This document shows, in pieces, positions 1 through 9,265 of a DNA stretch of 15,061 nucleotides (its first letter is position 1; every line of letters starts with the position of its first letter). A program made the position numbers and the translations under genes. Source of the stretch: Candidatus Atribacter hydrocarboniphilus (lineage in GTDB: Bacteria; Atribacterota; Atribacteria; Atribacterales; Atribacteraceae); contig DPKX01000304.1 of the NCBI GenBank assembly GCA_003542295.1, positions 720-15,780 on the forward strand, given 5' to 3'. A model generated the notes under the pieces. That model saw nothing but the letters and a program-made list of their open reading frames with translations. It made no database searches and was not told where the DNA came from.

Positions 1-1029
<1,029 letters not shown>

Positions 1030-1059
1030 TCATAAGCGATCGATGCAGGTATAATCAGC

Positions 1060-1090
1060 GGGGCGCGAGGGTCGAAACACCCTGCGCCCC
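1060..1090 (+). promoter_or_regulatory. Strong GC-rich hairpin between dnaK and dnaJ
   Basis: The left arm is GGGGCGC (1060-1066), a bulged G, then AGGGT (1068-1072). The loop is CGAAAC, and the right arm is ACCCT (1079-1083) followed by GCGCCCC (1084-1090). This gives 12 base pairs with one bulge. No T-run follows (ATAAAATGTA), so it is not a typical intrinsic terminator. It may attenuate transcription or stabilise and process the mRNA between dnaK and dnaJ. It is not the CIRCE operator, which has TTAGCACTC/GAGTGCTAA arms. The structure is seen directly; the role is inference. Confidence 0.5.
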
Positions 1091-1121
1091 ATAAAATGTA
1101 CCTGGTGGCGAAGGATTGAGT

Positions 1122-2276
1122 ATGACAAAACGTGACTATTACGAAGTACTGGGTGTAAACCGCAACGCCTCAGCGGAGGAGTTGAAATCAGCTTTCCGCT
1201 CGCTGGCACGCAAGTATCACCCGGATATGAACAAAGAACCCGACGCGGAAGAAAAATTTAAAGAAATCAATGAAGCCTATCAAGTTCTTTCTGATTCGGG
1301 AAAGCGAGCTACTTATGACCGTTTTGGCCATGCCGCATTTGACTCACGTGCTCAAGCCGGTTACGGTGGAGGTGGTTTCGGGCAAGATTTTGATCCGTTT
1401 GGAGATTTTGGTAGTTTTGGTGACATTTTTGATATGTTTTTTGGAAGTTCTACCGGATCGCGGAGAAGAGAATCAGCGTCCCATCAAACCAAAGGGGCAA
1501 GTGTTAATATTGATATTACGCTTGAATTTGAAGAGGCTGCTTTTGGCGTCGAGAAAGAAATTGAATATTCAAGAGTAGAAATCTGTAAGGAATGTCAGGG
1601 AGTTGGAGGGAAAAAGAAAGTCGCCTGTCCACATTGTCGAGGTACTGGGGAAATTAAACATACTCAAACCTCAATTTTTGGCTCAATAGTGACTTCCCGT
1701 ATTTGTAATTTTTGTAGCGGAAAGGGTTATGTTGCTGAAGATACTTGTCAGAAATGTCATGGCTCAGGGAAGGTGAAAACGGCCCGGAAACTAAAATTAA
1801 AATTTCCAGCTGGGGTTGATAGTGGCTATCGACTTCGAGTATCCGGGGAAGGAGAAGCCGGGGAAAACGATGGTCCAGCTGGGGATTTGTATGTTTCAAT
1901 AACAGTAAAGCCACATAAAATCTTAGAGAGGAAGGGTAAAAATCTCTTCTTTGATGCCGAGGTCACTTATACCCAATTAGTTTTAGGTGATGAAATCGAA
2001 GTTCCTACCATACAAGGCATGGAGAAAATTAAAATTTCACCCGGGACAGACCCTCATGCAGTTTTAAAGTTAAGAGGTAAGGGTTTAGTTGATCCAAGTA
2101 ACGGTTCACGGGGTGACCAGTTTGTTCAACTCAAGCTTCGCATACCAAGACGATTAACCGGTGAATATAAAAAACTGATGGAGCAATTAGCCGAACTCGA
2201 AGGTCAGGAAAAAAACAAAAAAACTGGTGGTATTTTTGAACGAATCAAAGAAGCTTTTACCAGCGCTGAAGGCTAG
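1122..2276 (+). CDS. dnaJ: Co-chaperone DnaJ (Hsp40), full length but compositionally chimeric
   Basis: DnaJ delivers unfolded substrates to DnaK and stimulates its ATPase. The protein is 384 residues, normal for type I DnaJ. It has the J domain (1-70) with HPD at 33-35, a Gly/Phe-rich region (about 77-112), four zinc-binding CxxCxGxG repeats ([32 protein letters not shown]) and the two C-terminal substrate-binding domains. I chose ATG 1122 because AAGGA (1111-1115) sits 6 bases before it; an in-frame TTG at 1116 would leave no room for the ribosome. Codon usage changes within the J domain: up to about 1247 it is GC-rich with CGC/CGT arginines, and from about 1254 it is AT-rich with CGA/AGA. 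The reading frame stays intact across the change. rsmE follows after 9 bases. The family is certain, but the protein may be a hybrid of two organisms. Confidence 0.95.
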   Translation: MTKRDYYEVLGVNRNASAEELKSAFRSLARKYHPDMNKEPDAEEKFKEINEAYQVLSDSGKRATYDRFGHAAFDSRAQAGYGGGGFGQDFDPFGDFGSFGDIFDMFFGSSTGSRRRESASHQTKGASVNIDITLEFEEAAFGVEKEIEYSRVEICKECQGVGGKKKVACPHCRGTGEIKHTQTSIFGSIVTSRICNFCSGKGYVAEDTCQKCHGSGKVKTARKLKLKFPAGVDSGYRLRVSGEGEAGENDGPAGDLYVSITVKPHKILERKGKNLFFDAEVTYTQLVLGDEIEVPTIQGMEKIKISPGTDPHAVLKLRGKGLVDPSNGSRGDQFVQLKLRIPRRLTGEYKKLMEQLAELEGQEKNKKTGGIFERIKEAFTSAEG

Positions 2277-2285
2277 AAAATTGGA

Positions 2286-3035
2286 ATGAGTCGATTTTAT
2301 TACCATCCAGGAATAAACCAATCAACCGTCGTCGCTCTTAGCTGCGAAGAAAGTCTTCATCTCAAAACGAATCGAATCCCTCCCGAAACCGAGATTCTGT
2401 TGTCAGATGGATTAGGGAATTTATATTCAGGAATTTTTAAAGGATTTGTTTCACAAATTGCCCAAGTCGAAGTGATTGGAAAGGTAGTAAAAGAAGACAA
2501 AGCTTATAAAGCTTATCAGCTTTGGGCATGGCAACCTCTTCTAAAAAATTGGTCCCGCTTGGATTGGCTCATAGAAAAACTAGTCGAAATTGGTGTTACT
2601 GGTATTGGAGTTTTTTATTGCGAAAGATGTGTGCGTAAACACATTTCTTCAACACGAGAAGACCGTTGGAGAAAGATTATGATCGAAGCAGCAAAACAAT
2701 CAGGAAGAACTTATTTTCCTGTTCTTAAGGTGATGACGAATTGGTCTGATTTTCTCGCTCAATGCCGAAACAATAACCTGAGTACTATTATTGGTGATTT
2801 GAGTGCCTCGGAAACGATTTCGGACTTTTTAAAAAAACAAAATTTATCTTCTTTACAGATTATTGTTGGCCCGGAAGGTGATTTTAGTAAAGGAGAAAAA
2901 GAACAACTCCAATCTCTTCCAAAAGTTCATTTTTTAAGATTATCCAACCAAATTCTCCGAAGCGAAACAGCTACTTTATATGCCAGCATAGTGAGTATGG
3001 CAAACCTGGAGTCAAAACATGAAAATTGCTATTAA
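2286..3035 (+). CDS. rsmE: 16S rRNA (uracil-1498-N3)-methyltransferase RsmE
   Basis: RsmE uses S-adenosylmethionine to methylate N3 of U1498 in the 16S rRNA decoding region. At 249 residues it has the usual family length. The N-terminal part (1-70) fits the PUA-like RNA-binding domain, and the rest is the SPOUT methyltransferase with its trefoil knot. Hallmarks seen are KLVEIGVTGI (about 97-107), AAKQSGR, the SAM-binding IIVGPEGDF (about 192-200, where the family usually has GPEGG) and LRSETATLYAS (about 224-234). The start ATG 2286 lies 9 bases after the dnaJ stop; the ribosome site is weak (GAAGG at 2268-2272), so translation is probably coupled to dnaJ. It overlaps mtaB by 17 bases. In Firmicutes prmA usually lies between dnaJ and rsmE; here it is absent. 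Confidence 0.93.
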   Translation: MSRFYYHPGINQSTVVALSCEESLHLKTNRIPPETEILLSDGLGNLYSGIFKGFVSQIAQVEVIGKVVKEDKAYKAYQLWAWQPLLKNWSRLDWLIEKLVEIGVTGIGVFYCERCVRKHISSTREDRWRKIMIEAAKQSGRTYFPVLKVMTNWSDFLAQCRNNNLSTIIGDLSASETISDFLKKQNLSSLQIIVGPEGDFSKGEKEQLQSLPKVHFLRLSNQILRSETATLYASIVSMANLESKHENCY

Positions 3036-4311
3036 AACTCTTGGATGTAAAGTAAATCAATCGGAAAGCGATGTACTTGCTGCGTTATTAATAAATGAAG
3101 ATATTTCTTTAGTTGCTTTTGAGGATCAAGCAGATTGGTATATTATCAATAGCTGTGCAGTGACCAAGATGTCTGAAAAAAAAACACGTCAATGGATCAG
3201 TCGAGCTCTAAGGAATAACGAAAAATCACAAGTTATTCTAATTGGCTGTTATAGTCCTTTGTATATCCGCCAATTTCCACTTCCCCAGCCTCGTCTTCAG
3301 GTTATTGATTCTCCAGAAAAGATCAAAAAGGTAATGGAAATACTCAATTTACCTTGGGATGAATCGTTTTCATCAAAAGTCATACCGGAAACCGAGCGGG
3401 CTCGAGTCTGGTTAAAAATCGAGGATGGATGTGATCATTTCTGCAATTATTGTATTGTACCCCACCTCCGTGGTTCTGTTCGAAGCGAAGAACCGGAAAA
3501 AATAATTCGCCAAGCAACTCATTTAGAAAGAAAAGGTGTTCAAGAAATTGTTTTGTGTGGCATTAACTTAGGAATGTTTGGTAAAGAAAGGGAAAATACT
3601 AACCTTATTGAATTGTTAGAAAATCTGGTAAGAGTGACCAATGTTGTACGATATCGCCTCAGTTCTATTGAGCCATTTCTAATTGATAAAGAATTTTTGG
3701 ATCGCTATTTCTCGTTGATTCCCCGAGCATGTCCTCACTTTCATCTTCCACTTCAAAGCGGGTCCGATGAGATTTTATTGAAAATGGGAAGGGGTTATAC
3801 GACTCAATTTTATCGAGAGTTGGTTAGTTCAATTCGAAAATATGATAATGAAGTTGCAATTAGTACCGACATCATCGTAGGATTTCCTGGAGAGTCTGAG
3901 AAGTTATTTACTGAAACAGTTGAGTTTTGTCAGGAAATTGGCTTTTCTCGTGCTCATGTTTTTGTGTATTCACCACGTCCTTTAACTCCTGCTTCCCAGT
4001 GGGACGAGAGCGAAGGTGTTCCTTCAACAATTAAAAAAGATCGAGAAGCTAAATTATTAAAAATTATTCGTGATGGTCAGCTTATTTATTATCGGTCATT
4101 TATTGGGAAGACATTATCAGTATTAGTGGAGTCAGTGAATGGAAATCAAGATGTAACTGGCTATTCAGAAAATTATATACCAGTTCATGGTGATGGAATC
4201 GAGGTCGCTGATTATGGGAGAATTATTCCTGTATTCATTAATAGGGAACAAAATGGAATATTGTTGGGAAAAATTATTCAAAACCGAAAGAGCGTAATAG
4301 ATTCCCATTGA
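3019..4311 (+). CDS. mtaB: tRNA (N6-threonylcarbamoyladenosine-37-C2)-methylthiotransferase MtaB
   Basis: MtaB adds a methylthio group to t6A37 of ANN-decoding tRNAs, using two 4Fe-4S clusters and SAM. The 430-residue length is normal. The N-terminal methylthiotransferase domain carries the three auxiliary-cluster cysteines C10 (KTLGCKVNQSES, the MtaB signature), C46 (INSCAVT) and C77 (IGCYSP). The radical SAM triad CxxxCxxC is at C138, C142 and C145. The end (about 365-425) fits a TRAM RNA-binding domain. It starts at ATG 3019 inside the end of rsmE, with TGGAG (3007-3011) 7 bases upstream, so the two RNA-modification genes are translationally coupled. No terminator is visible before the next gene, 55 bases on. 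The nearest alternatives, MiaB and RimO, fit the N-terminal motif less well. Confidence 0.93.
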   Translation: MKIAIKTLGCKVNQSESDVLAALLINEDISLVAFEDQADWYIINSCAVTKMSEKKTRQWISRALRNNEKSQVILIGCYSPLYIRQFPLPQPRLQVIDSPEKIKKVMEILNLPWDESFSSKVIPETERARVWLKIEDGCDHFCNYCIVPHLRGSVRSEEPEKIIRQATHLERKGVQEIVLCGINLGMFGKERENTNLIELLENLVRVTNVVRYRLSSIEPFLIDKEFLDRYFSLIPRACPHFHLPLQSGSDEILLKMGRGYTTQFYRELVSSIRKYDNEVAISTDIIVGFPGESEKLFTETVEFCQEIGFSRAHVFVYSPRPLTPASQWDESEGVPSTIKKDREAKLLKIIRDGQLIYYRSFIGKTLSVLVESVNGNQDVTGYSENYIPVHGDGIEVADYGRIIPVFINREQNGILLGKIIQNRKSVIDSH

Positions 4312-4366
4312 AAACTTTTTTAATTTTAAATAGAATAAAGGGAAAATTGGAAAAGGGAAGATAAAT

Positions 4367-6538
4367 ATGGCAGCCAAGAAAAAGGTAAAGATGGGAAAAA
4401 CAACAAAAACTAAACTCATCTTAAAAGAAACTCCCGAAAGAACGCTTCCACTTTTAGAGAAATTTCTCCAATATGGTTTATTACTAATTGCACTTTTATC
4501 TCCCTATTACCGTGGTTTATATTTTGACTACGAAAGATACCCTTTTTTTTTCATGATTTTTCTAATTGCAGTAGTCTATTTTATCTATCAAGCGACTTAT
4601 TTAAAAAAAGGAATATCTTTGAAAACTCCCGTAGAATATATCTTTCTTTTACTGGTTATTTTATATGGTCTTAGCATTTTTTGGGCTGCTGATAAAGGGA
4701 TGGCGTTTCGTGAGTTTTTTAGTAATGTAACTTACTTCATCTTTTTTCTTCTAGTCACACACTTATTCCAAACCCGGCGATCAAAAAAAATTCTATTAAT
4801 AACCTTTAGTTTAAATTCAGTTCTATTAATTTTGCTTGGGTTATTCTACCGATTTGGATGGATTAACCCCCTTTCTCGTCCGTTAGGAATGAGCATGAAA
4901 GACCTTTTTTTGGAATCATCAGGTCGCTTGTATTCAACCATGCAATATCCAAATACCTTTGCTACCTATATAGCTCTGGCAATAATAACCTTGATTCTGG
5001 TTCTTTTATTAGAAGAAAAACAGATTTATTTTGGTTTATGGGGGTTGGTTCTTTTCCCTCTTCAAGCTGGATTATATTTTACCTATTCCCGGGGAACTTT
5101 GTTAGTTTTTATCATAACCTTAGTGTTTATGTTTATCTCACTGGGAATCAGAGAGAAGATAAAATATATCCTTATTCTTGCCGCTGCATTTGCCTGGACA
5201 TTATTCTTTACTCCAAGATTAGAAAATTTTCTATTCAGCAATTTACCAGGGCAGTTTTTTGGTTTCCTTATATTGGGAAGTGTGGTTCAAGCATTAAGTA
5301 TATATTTTCTTTCCTTCGTTTGGAAAAAACCAATTAAACTTCCAAAACTTTCAATTCGGTTCCTTTATTTAATAATCGGGATCGGGATTACTTTAGTGGT
5401 CGTTTTTTTTGTGGTTTCTGAGCAGAAACCAGAATTCTTAAGCAATCGGTTTCGTCAAATAACTTTCCAAACTATTATTTCCCAGGAAAGGTGGATTTTT
5501 TATAACGATGGATTAAAAATATTTCGGATCCGCCCAATTGCTGGTTGGGGAGGAGGAGGTTGGGAAGCTCATTATTTGGCTCATCAATCTTATCCCTATT
5601 TTAGCAAGAACGCTCATAATTATTTTCTTCAAGTCATAATTGAAGTCGGTGTTATTGGTTTATTGTTAACAATTGGGTTAATTGCCGGTCTTTTTTATCA
5701 AATTTATCGATTTAGAAAAACTAATAAAGATAGTTGGGATGCTCTTTTGGCTTTGGGATTGGGGATAGTAGTTTTTTTAGGATATTTTCATGGGTTGATT
5801 GATGTCGATTTTGCTCTCGGTTCCTTTCAAATCGGTGTTTTGATGTTTATGGCTTTAATAAACCAAATAACTCAATCTCAGGGAAACTATATTGGGAATC
5901 GACGTTTATTTGAGATGAAAATATCTTCATGGGGTTTATTGGTTGTAGCCAGTTTTTTATTGATTTTCTCCCTATTTTTGATTACTGGAGAACGGGCAAA
6001 ACTTTGGGGTGATCATTATCAATCCTATGGTCAAATTAATCGAGCTATTCAATACCATCAAAAAGCAGTCAACTATATCCCTTTTAATTCGCAAAGTCAT
6101 TACGCATTAAGTACTCTTTACCGGAAACTATATCAAACCCAAAAGCAACCAGGATTAAGAATAAGAAGTGAGTATCATAGTGATAAAGCAACAAACTATT
6201 CGCCCTATAATTATCGATTTAGAGAAAATAAAGCAATTTTAAAAATTGAAAAAGGGGACTTTGAAACTGGTTTGAATGAATTTGAAAAAGCCATTTATTT
6301 AGCACCCTTTATATCTACAACCTATGAGCACTATCTACAAACCTGTCTATCGGTTGCTGATTTTTACCTTATGCAATCTGATAAAAGAAAAGCTATTCAT
6401 TATTTAGAAAAGGGTTTGCGTATCGATGATATATTTACAGCTTTTTTGGATAGTTCATTAAGACCAGTAAAGAAAACCACCACTTACAATGAGATTCTGA
6501 AAGAATTAAAAAACAAGCTTCAGGAAATTAAGGAATGA
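4367..6538 (+). CDS. O-antigen ligase/polymerase-like polytopic membrane protein with C-terminal TPR-like domain (paralogue 1)
   Basis: A 723-residue inner-membrane protein. A lysine-rich cytoplasmic N-terminus (1-25) precedes about 14 hydrophobic segments (about 27-540), then a soluble tail (about 545-723) of helical TPR-like repeats such as GQINRAIQYHQKAVNYIPFN and GDFETGLNEFEKAIYLAPF. The long loop before the last membrane segments carries marks of the Wzy_C/WaaL family: R375 (QERWIFYNDGLKIF), G393-W399 (GWGGGGW), H417 (NAHNYFLQ, then E.GVIGL) and H475/D479/D481 (HGLIDVDF). Family members join lipid-linked glycans to lipid A, protein or each other in the periplasm; which acceptor is used cannot be told here. 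The start ATG 4367 has AAGGGAAG just upstream. The gene overlaps its paralogue by ATGA. No glycosyltransferase or flippase gene lies nearby. Confidence 0.8.
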   Translation: MAAKKKVKMGKTTKTKLILKETPERTLPLLEKFLQYGLLLIALLSPYYRGLYFDYERYPFFFMIFLIAVVYFIYQATYLKKGISLKTPVEYIFLLLVILYGLSIFWAADKGMAFREFFSNVTYFIFFLLVTHLFQTRRSKKILLITFSLNSVLLILLGLFYRFGWINPLSRPLGMSMKDLFLESSGRLYSTMQYPNTFATYIALAIITLILVLLLEEKQIYFGLWGLVLFPLQAGLYFTYSRGTLLVFIITLVFMFISLGIREKIKYILILAAAFAWTLFFTPRLENFLFSNLPGQFFGFLILGSVVQALSIYFLSFVWKKPIKLPKLSIRFLYLIIGIGITLVVVFFVVSEQKPEFLSNRFRQITFQTIISQERWIFYNDGLKIFRIRPIAGWGGGGWEAHYLAHQSYPYFSKNAHNYFLQVIIEVGVIGLLLTIGLIAGLFYQIYRFRKTNKDSWDALLALGLGIVVFLGYFHGLIDVDFALGSFQIGVLMFMALINQITQSQGNYIGNRRLFEMKISSWGLLVVASFLLIFSLFLITGERAKLWGDHYQSYGQINRAIQYHQKAVNYIPFNSQSHYALSTLYRKLYQTQKQPGLRIRSEYHSDKATNYSPYNYRFRENKAILKIEKGDFETGLNEFEKAIYLAPFISTTYEHYLQTCLSVADFYLMQSDKRKAIHYLEKGLRIDDIFTAFLDSSLRPVKKTTTYNEILKELKNKLQEIKE

Positions 6539-8634
6539 CCTCAATTACCGAGAAGCTTTCATTTTTTTTGGTTCTATTCATTGTAATCCTTTCTCCTTAT
6601 TACCGGGGTATCTATCCTGATTATTACAAACTCCCATTTTTGACCCTCATTTTTTTAGCCTTTCTTATTTATCTTCTGGCAATGGTACGAAAGAAAGAAA
6701 GACTTTTCCAATTAAGCCTTCCAGAAATGTTCTTTTTCTTATTAGCAATAGTATACTGGTTTACGATTTTAGTAGCTTCCAGTAAATATTCTTCTGTAAT
6801 TGCCTTTATCAGCTATATAGCGTGGGCATTTCTTTTTTGGTTGATATTGGAACTGTTCCAAAAGAAATCATTAAAAATGTTCTTAATTCAAATAATGGTC
6901 TGTAATGCAGGCATATTATCGCTTTTGGCAATCTTTGATGCCTTCCACTTTATTCCAGAAAGATTTCAAAATTTTTTAGGAATGAGTTTTTGGGGTTTAT
7001 ATTTTTCCGGAAGATTGGCCACTACCTTTCAATATCAAAACACCTCGGCATCTTTTTTTGCTGCTTGTTTGTTCTTAGGAATTTTTATTTACCTTCAAGA
7101 AAAAATTTTGTGGAAGAAGATAATAAATGGTGTTCTTTTATTTTTGATTTTCTTTGGTTTTCTTTTCGCTTTTTCGAGAGGCTCAAATCTAGCCTTTTTA
7201 ATTACACTTCTATTTCTTTTTATTTTAATCAGAAAAAAAGTATACATAATTTCGGTTGTTTTAACTTTATCTTCACTCTTTTTGCCATTCATTTTTTTAC
7301 AGATAGAGTTGGATAGATATTTATCTCAGGCTCTTCCTTTCCATTTTTTAATTTTGTTTTTGATCGGATTGGGTTCCTTCTTTTTGTTAAGCTTTTTGTT
7401 TTTACCTAATCAACAGATTTCCTTGGTGAATAAAATCAATAAAAAACTGGTTTTTTTTCTAATTTTATTAATAATTTTGGGGATAGAGAGTTATTTTGTT
7501 TTTTTTGTTCAATTCGATACGAAGAACTTCACTTTTATTCGAGGATTTGGAGAAAAGGGGAGAGATATCAGCTTTGAAACAAAAAATGTTATTTTGAGGT
7601 TTACTTTTTACCGAGATGCTCTCAAGATGATTCAAAAAAAGCCTCTTTTGGGTTGGGGTGGCGGAGGTTGGGCAACGAGATATTTCTCCTTTCAATCTCA
7701 TACCTATTACACCAAATTTCCTCATTCCTTTTATTTAAATACCATAGTTGAATCAGGTGTCTTGGGATTGGCTTCCCTTTTATTTTTACTTTTTTACTCA
7801 CTGCGTATTTGTGTCATTCATTCCTATAAAGACCAATTTAACTCAATAACACCTTTCTTGGGCGCCGGAGTCTTTTTTATTTTTTTACATAGCAGCATTG
7901 ACTTAAATTTTGCCATGGGTGCTTATCATATTTTTGCTTGGACGCTCCTAGGCCTTTTGCTGAGTTCTTATCCTTTACAAAAACTAAAACTTTCTATTCC
8001 ATTAATAATTCCCTTACTGTTCACGCTTTTTTTCTTTATTTTAAGCATTTTTTTGGGGAATGCTGAGTATTATTACCAATCAGGGAATGAATATCGAGCT
8101 GGGAATGATTTCGTTCATTCAGCTAAAGCCTGGGAAACAACCGTCCGCCTCAATCCCTGGCACGATAATGCCCTATATCAATTGAGCAACTTATCTACCG
8201 ATATTTATTTACAAACAAAAAAGGAGGAATTTTTAAACCTAGCATTGGAGAAAAATCAAAAAGCTTTAAATATTGAGCCTTATAATTATGAGTACTATCG
8301 GCACAGAGCAGATCTTTTTCTTTTAAAAGGAGAAGTAGATGAAGCCTGGAAAGATTATAGGTATTCTATGGAACTTGCCCCAATGGTTTTAGGTAATTAC
8401 GAAAAGATACTTTTTGCTTTTTTGAATTTATTAAATTCCCAACAGAAAACCCTAAATCCAAATACTTTGATTCAAATAAAGATATATACTAATACGGTTT
8501 TTCAACTTTATCTCGAAAATCAGTCAAAATCGACCCAACCAAATCCACCAAGTGAAGCATTGAACTTCTTAAAAAGGGATATTGATACAGCATTAGGAGG
8601 TGGGAATGCTGGAAATTCTATAACCGAAGATTGA
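6535..8634 (+). CDS. O-antigen ligase/polymerase-like polytopic membrane protein with C-terminal TPR-like domain (paralogue 2)
   Basis: A 699-residue integral membrane protein built like the preceding one and similar along its length. The shared landmarks come in the same order: LSPYYRG near the N-terminus, a T.QY.NT motif (residues about 160-165), a YSRG/FSRG turn, R355 (LRFTFYRDALKMI), G373-W379 (GWGGGGW), H397 (FPHSFYL, then ES GVLGL) and H452/D456 (HSSIDLNF). The C-terminal TPR-like part (about 515-650) includes AKAWETTVRLNPWHDNALY and GEVDEAWKDYRYSMELAP. It lacks the lysine-rich N-terminal extension of paralogue 1. ATG 6535 overlaps the upstream stop as ATGA, so translation is coupled and the two products are made together. 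Likely role: ligase or polymerase for a lipid-linked glycan at the outer face of the inner membrane. Base composition is very AT-rich, as low as 20% GC over 60 bases. Substrate unknown. Confidence 0.78.
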   Translation: MTSITEKLSFFLVLFIVILSPYYRGIYPDYYKLPFLTLIFLAFLIYLLAMVRKKERLFQLSLPEMFFFLLAIVYWFTILVASSKYSSVIAFISYIAWAFLFWLILELFQKKSLKMFLIQIMVCNAGILSLLAIFDAFHFIPERFQNFLGMSFWGLYFSGRLATTFQYQNTSASFFAACLFLGIFIYLQEKILWKKIINGVLLFLIFFGFLFAFSRGSNLAFLITLLFLFILIRKKVYIISVVLTLSSLFLPFIFLQIELDRYLSQALPFHFLILFLIGLGSFFLLSFLFLPNQQISLVNKINKKLVFFLILLIILGIESYFVFFVQFDTKNFTFIRGFGEKGRDISFETKNVILRFTFYRDALKMIQKKPLLGWGGGGWATRYFSFQSHTYYTKFPHSFYLNTIVESGVLGLASLLFLLFYSLRICVIHSYKDQFNSITPFLGAGVFFIFLHSSIDLNFAMGAYHIFAWTLLGLLLSSYPLQKLKLSIPLIIPLLFTLFFFILSIFLGNAEYYYQSGNEYRAGNDFVHSAKAWETTVRLNPWHDNALYQLSNLSTDIYLQTKKEEFLNLALEKNQKALNIEPYNYEYYRHRADLFLLKGEVDEAWKDYRYSMELAPMVLGNYEKILFAFLNLLNSQQKTLNPNTLIQIKIYTNTVFQLYLENQSKSTQPNPPSEALNFLKRDIDTALGGGNAGNSITED

Positions 8635-8688
8635 GAATATTATAATAAGTATATTGTTGACTAAATAAAAGATTGGAGTGATTTCACC

Positions 8689-9258
8689 TTGAAGAATGGT
8701 AAGCAAAATCAACTACTGAAGTATATCCCTTTATTTTTGTTCATTTTTACTTTGCTTCCCGGATGTTTTTTGGTTGATAACCCTTATCAACCAAGCCCCA
8801 CGCCTGGATCTCCCGCTGATCCGTCGCCGACTCCTTATGTTTCTCCTAATGCTATCGATTTTACTCTTGCTGATCTGGATGGAAACCAATATTCACTAAG
8901 TGAATTTCGCGGGAAACCGGTATTGGTCGCTTTTTTTGGTTTTTTATGTTCCCATTGCCGTAATGAAATGCCTCGAATCCAAAATCTCTATATGAAGTAT
9001 AAAGAAAGTCAAAACTTGATCGTTTTAGGAGTTGGAGTATCAAGCTCAATTGGGCAATTACGTGACTTTCAATCACAATATGGGTTAACCTTTCCTATTC
9101 TTGATGATTATAACCGGGATGTCTACCATCGATTCTTCGGTTCTGGAATACCGGCCTTATTACTCATCAATAAATCTGGTGAGGTTGCTTATTCCTATAA
9201 TCAATCTGAGTTGTCGGAAACTGAAATTGAAAATCTTTTAAATTCTTATATTTTTTAA
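8689..9258 (+). CDS. Thioredoxin-fold lipoprotein (TlpA/ResA/redoxin type)
   Basis: A 189-residue predicted lipoprotein. A short positive N-terminus and hydrophobic stretch end in the lipobox LLPGC, giving lipidated Cys26. A Pro/Ser/Thr-rich linker (about 32-54) leads to a TlpA/AhpC-TSA thioredoxin domain (55-189): DFTLADLDGNQYSLSEFRGK, the redox pair C87-S-H-C90 and the cis-proline loop G153-I154-P155. TlpA-like proteins usually have WC(P)xC with Glu-Met-Pro after it; here the tryptophan is Leu and the pair is CSHC, while NEMP is kept. It probably reduces or exchanges disulfides outside the cytoplasm, partner unknown; no CcdA/DsbD or cytochrome gene is nearby. I chose TTG 8689 because GGAG (8675-8678) lies 10 bases upstream and the signal peptide then has normal length. 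A TATAAT at 8641-8646 could be its -10 box, but no matching -35 is seen. Confidence 0.85.
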   Translation: MKNGKQNQLLKYIPLFLFIFTLLPGCFLVDNPYQPSPTPGSPADPSPTPYVSPNAIDFTLADLDGNQYSLSEFRGKPVLVAFFGFLCSHCRNEMPRIQNLYMKYKESQNLIVLGVGVSSSIGQLRDFQSQYGLTFPILDDYNRDVYHRFFGSGIPALLLINKSGEVAYSYNQSELSETEIENLLNSYIF

Positions 9259-9265
9259 TCGAACC

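Noticed and set aside
1116..1121. TTG at 1116 as the dnaJ start
   Set aside because: The AAGGA ribosome site directly touches it; ATG 1122 has proper spacing and gives the usual [11 protein letters not shown] beginning.
1030..1121. CIRCE (HrcA) operator or heat-shock promoter before dnaJ
   Set aside because: No TTAGCACTC/GAGTGCTAA arms and no clear promoter hexamers in the gap.
8657..8662. TTGACT as -35 box for the redoxin lipoprotein gene
   Set aside because: Nothing like a -10 box follows at 16-18 bases, where the ribosome site and start region lie.
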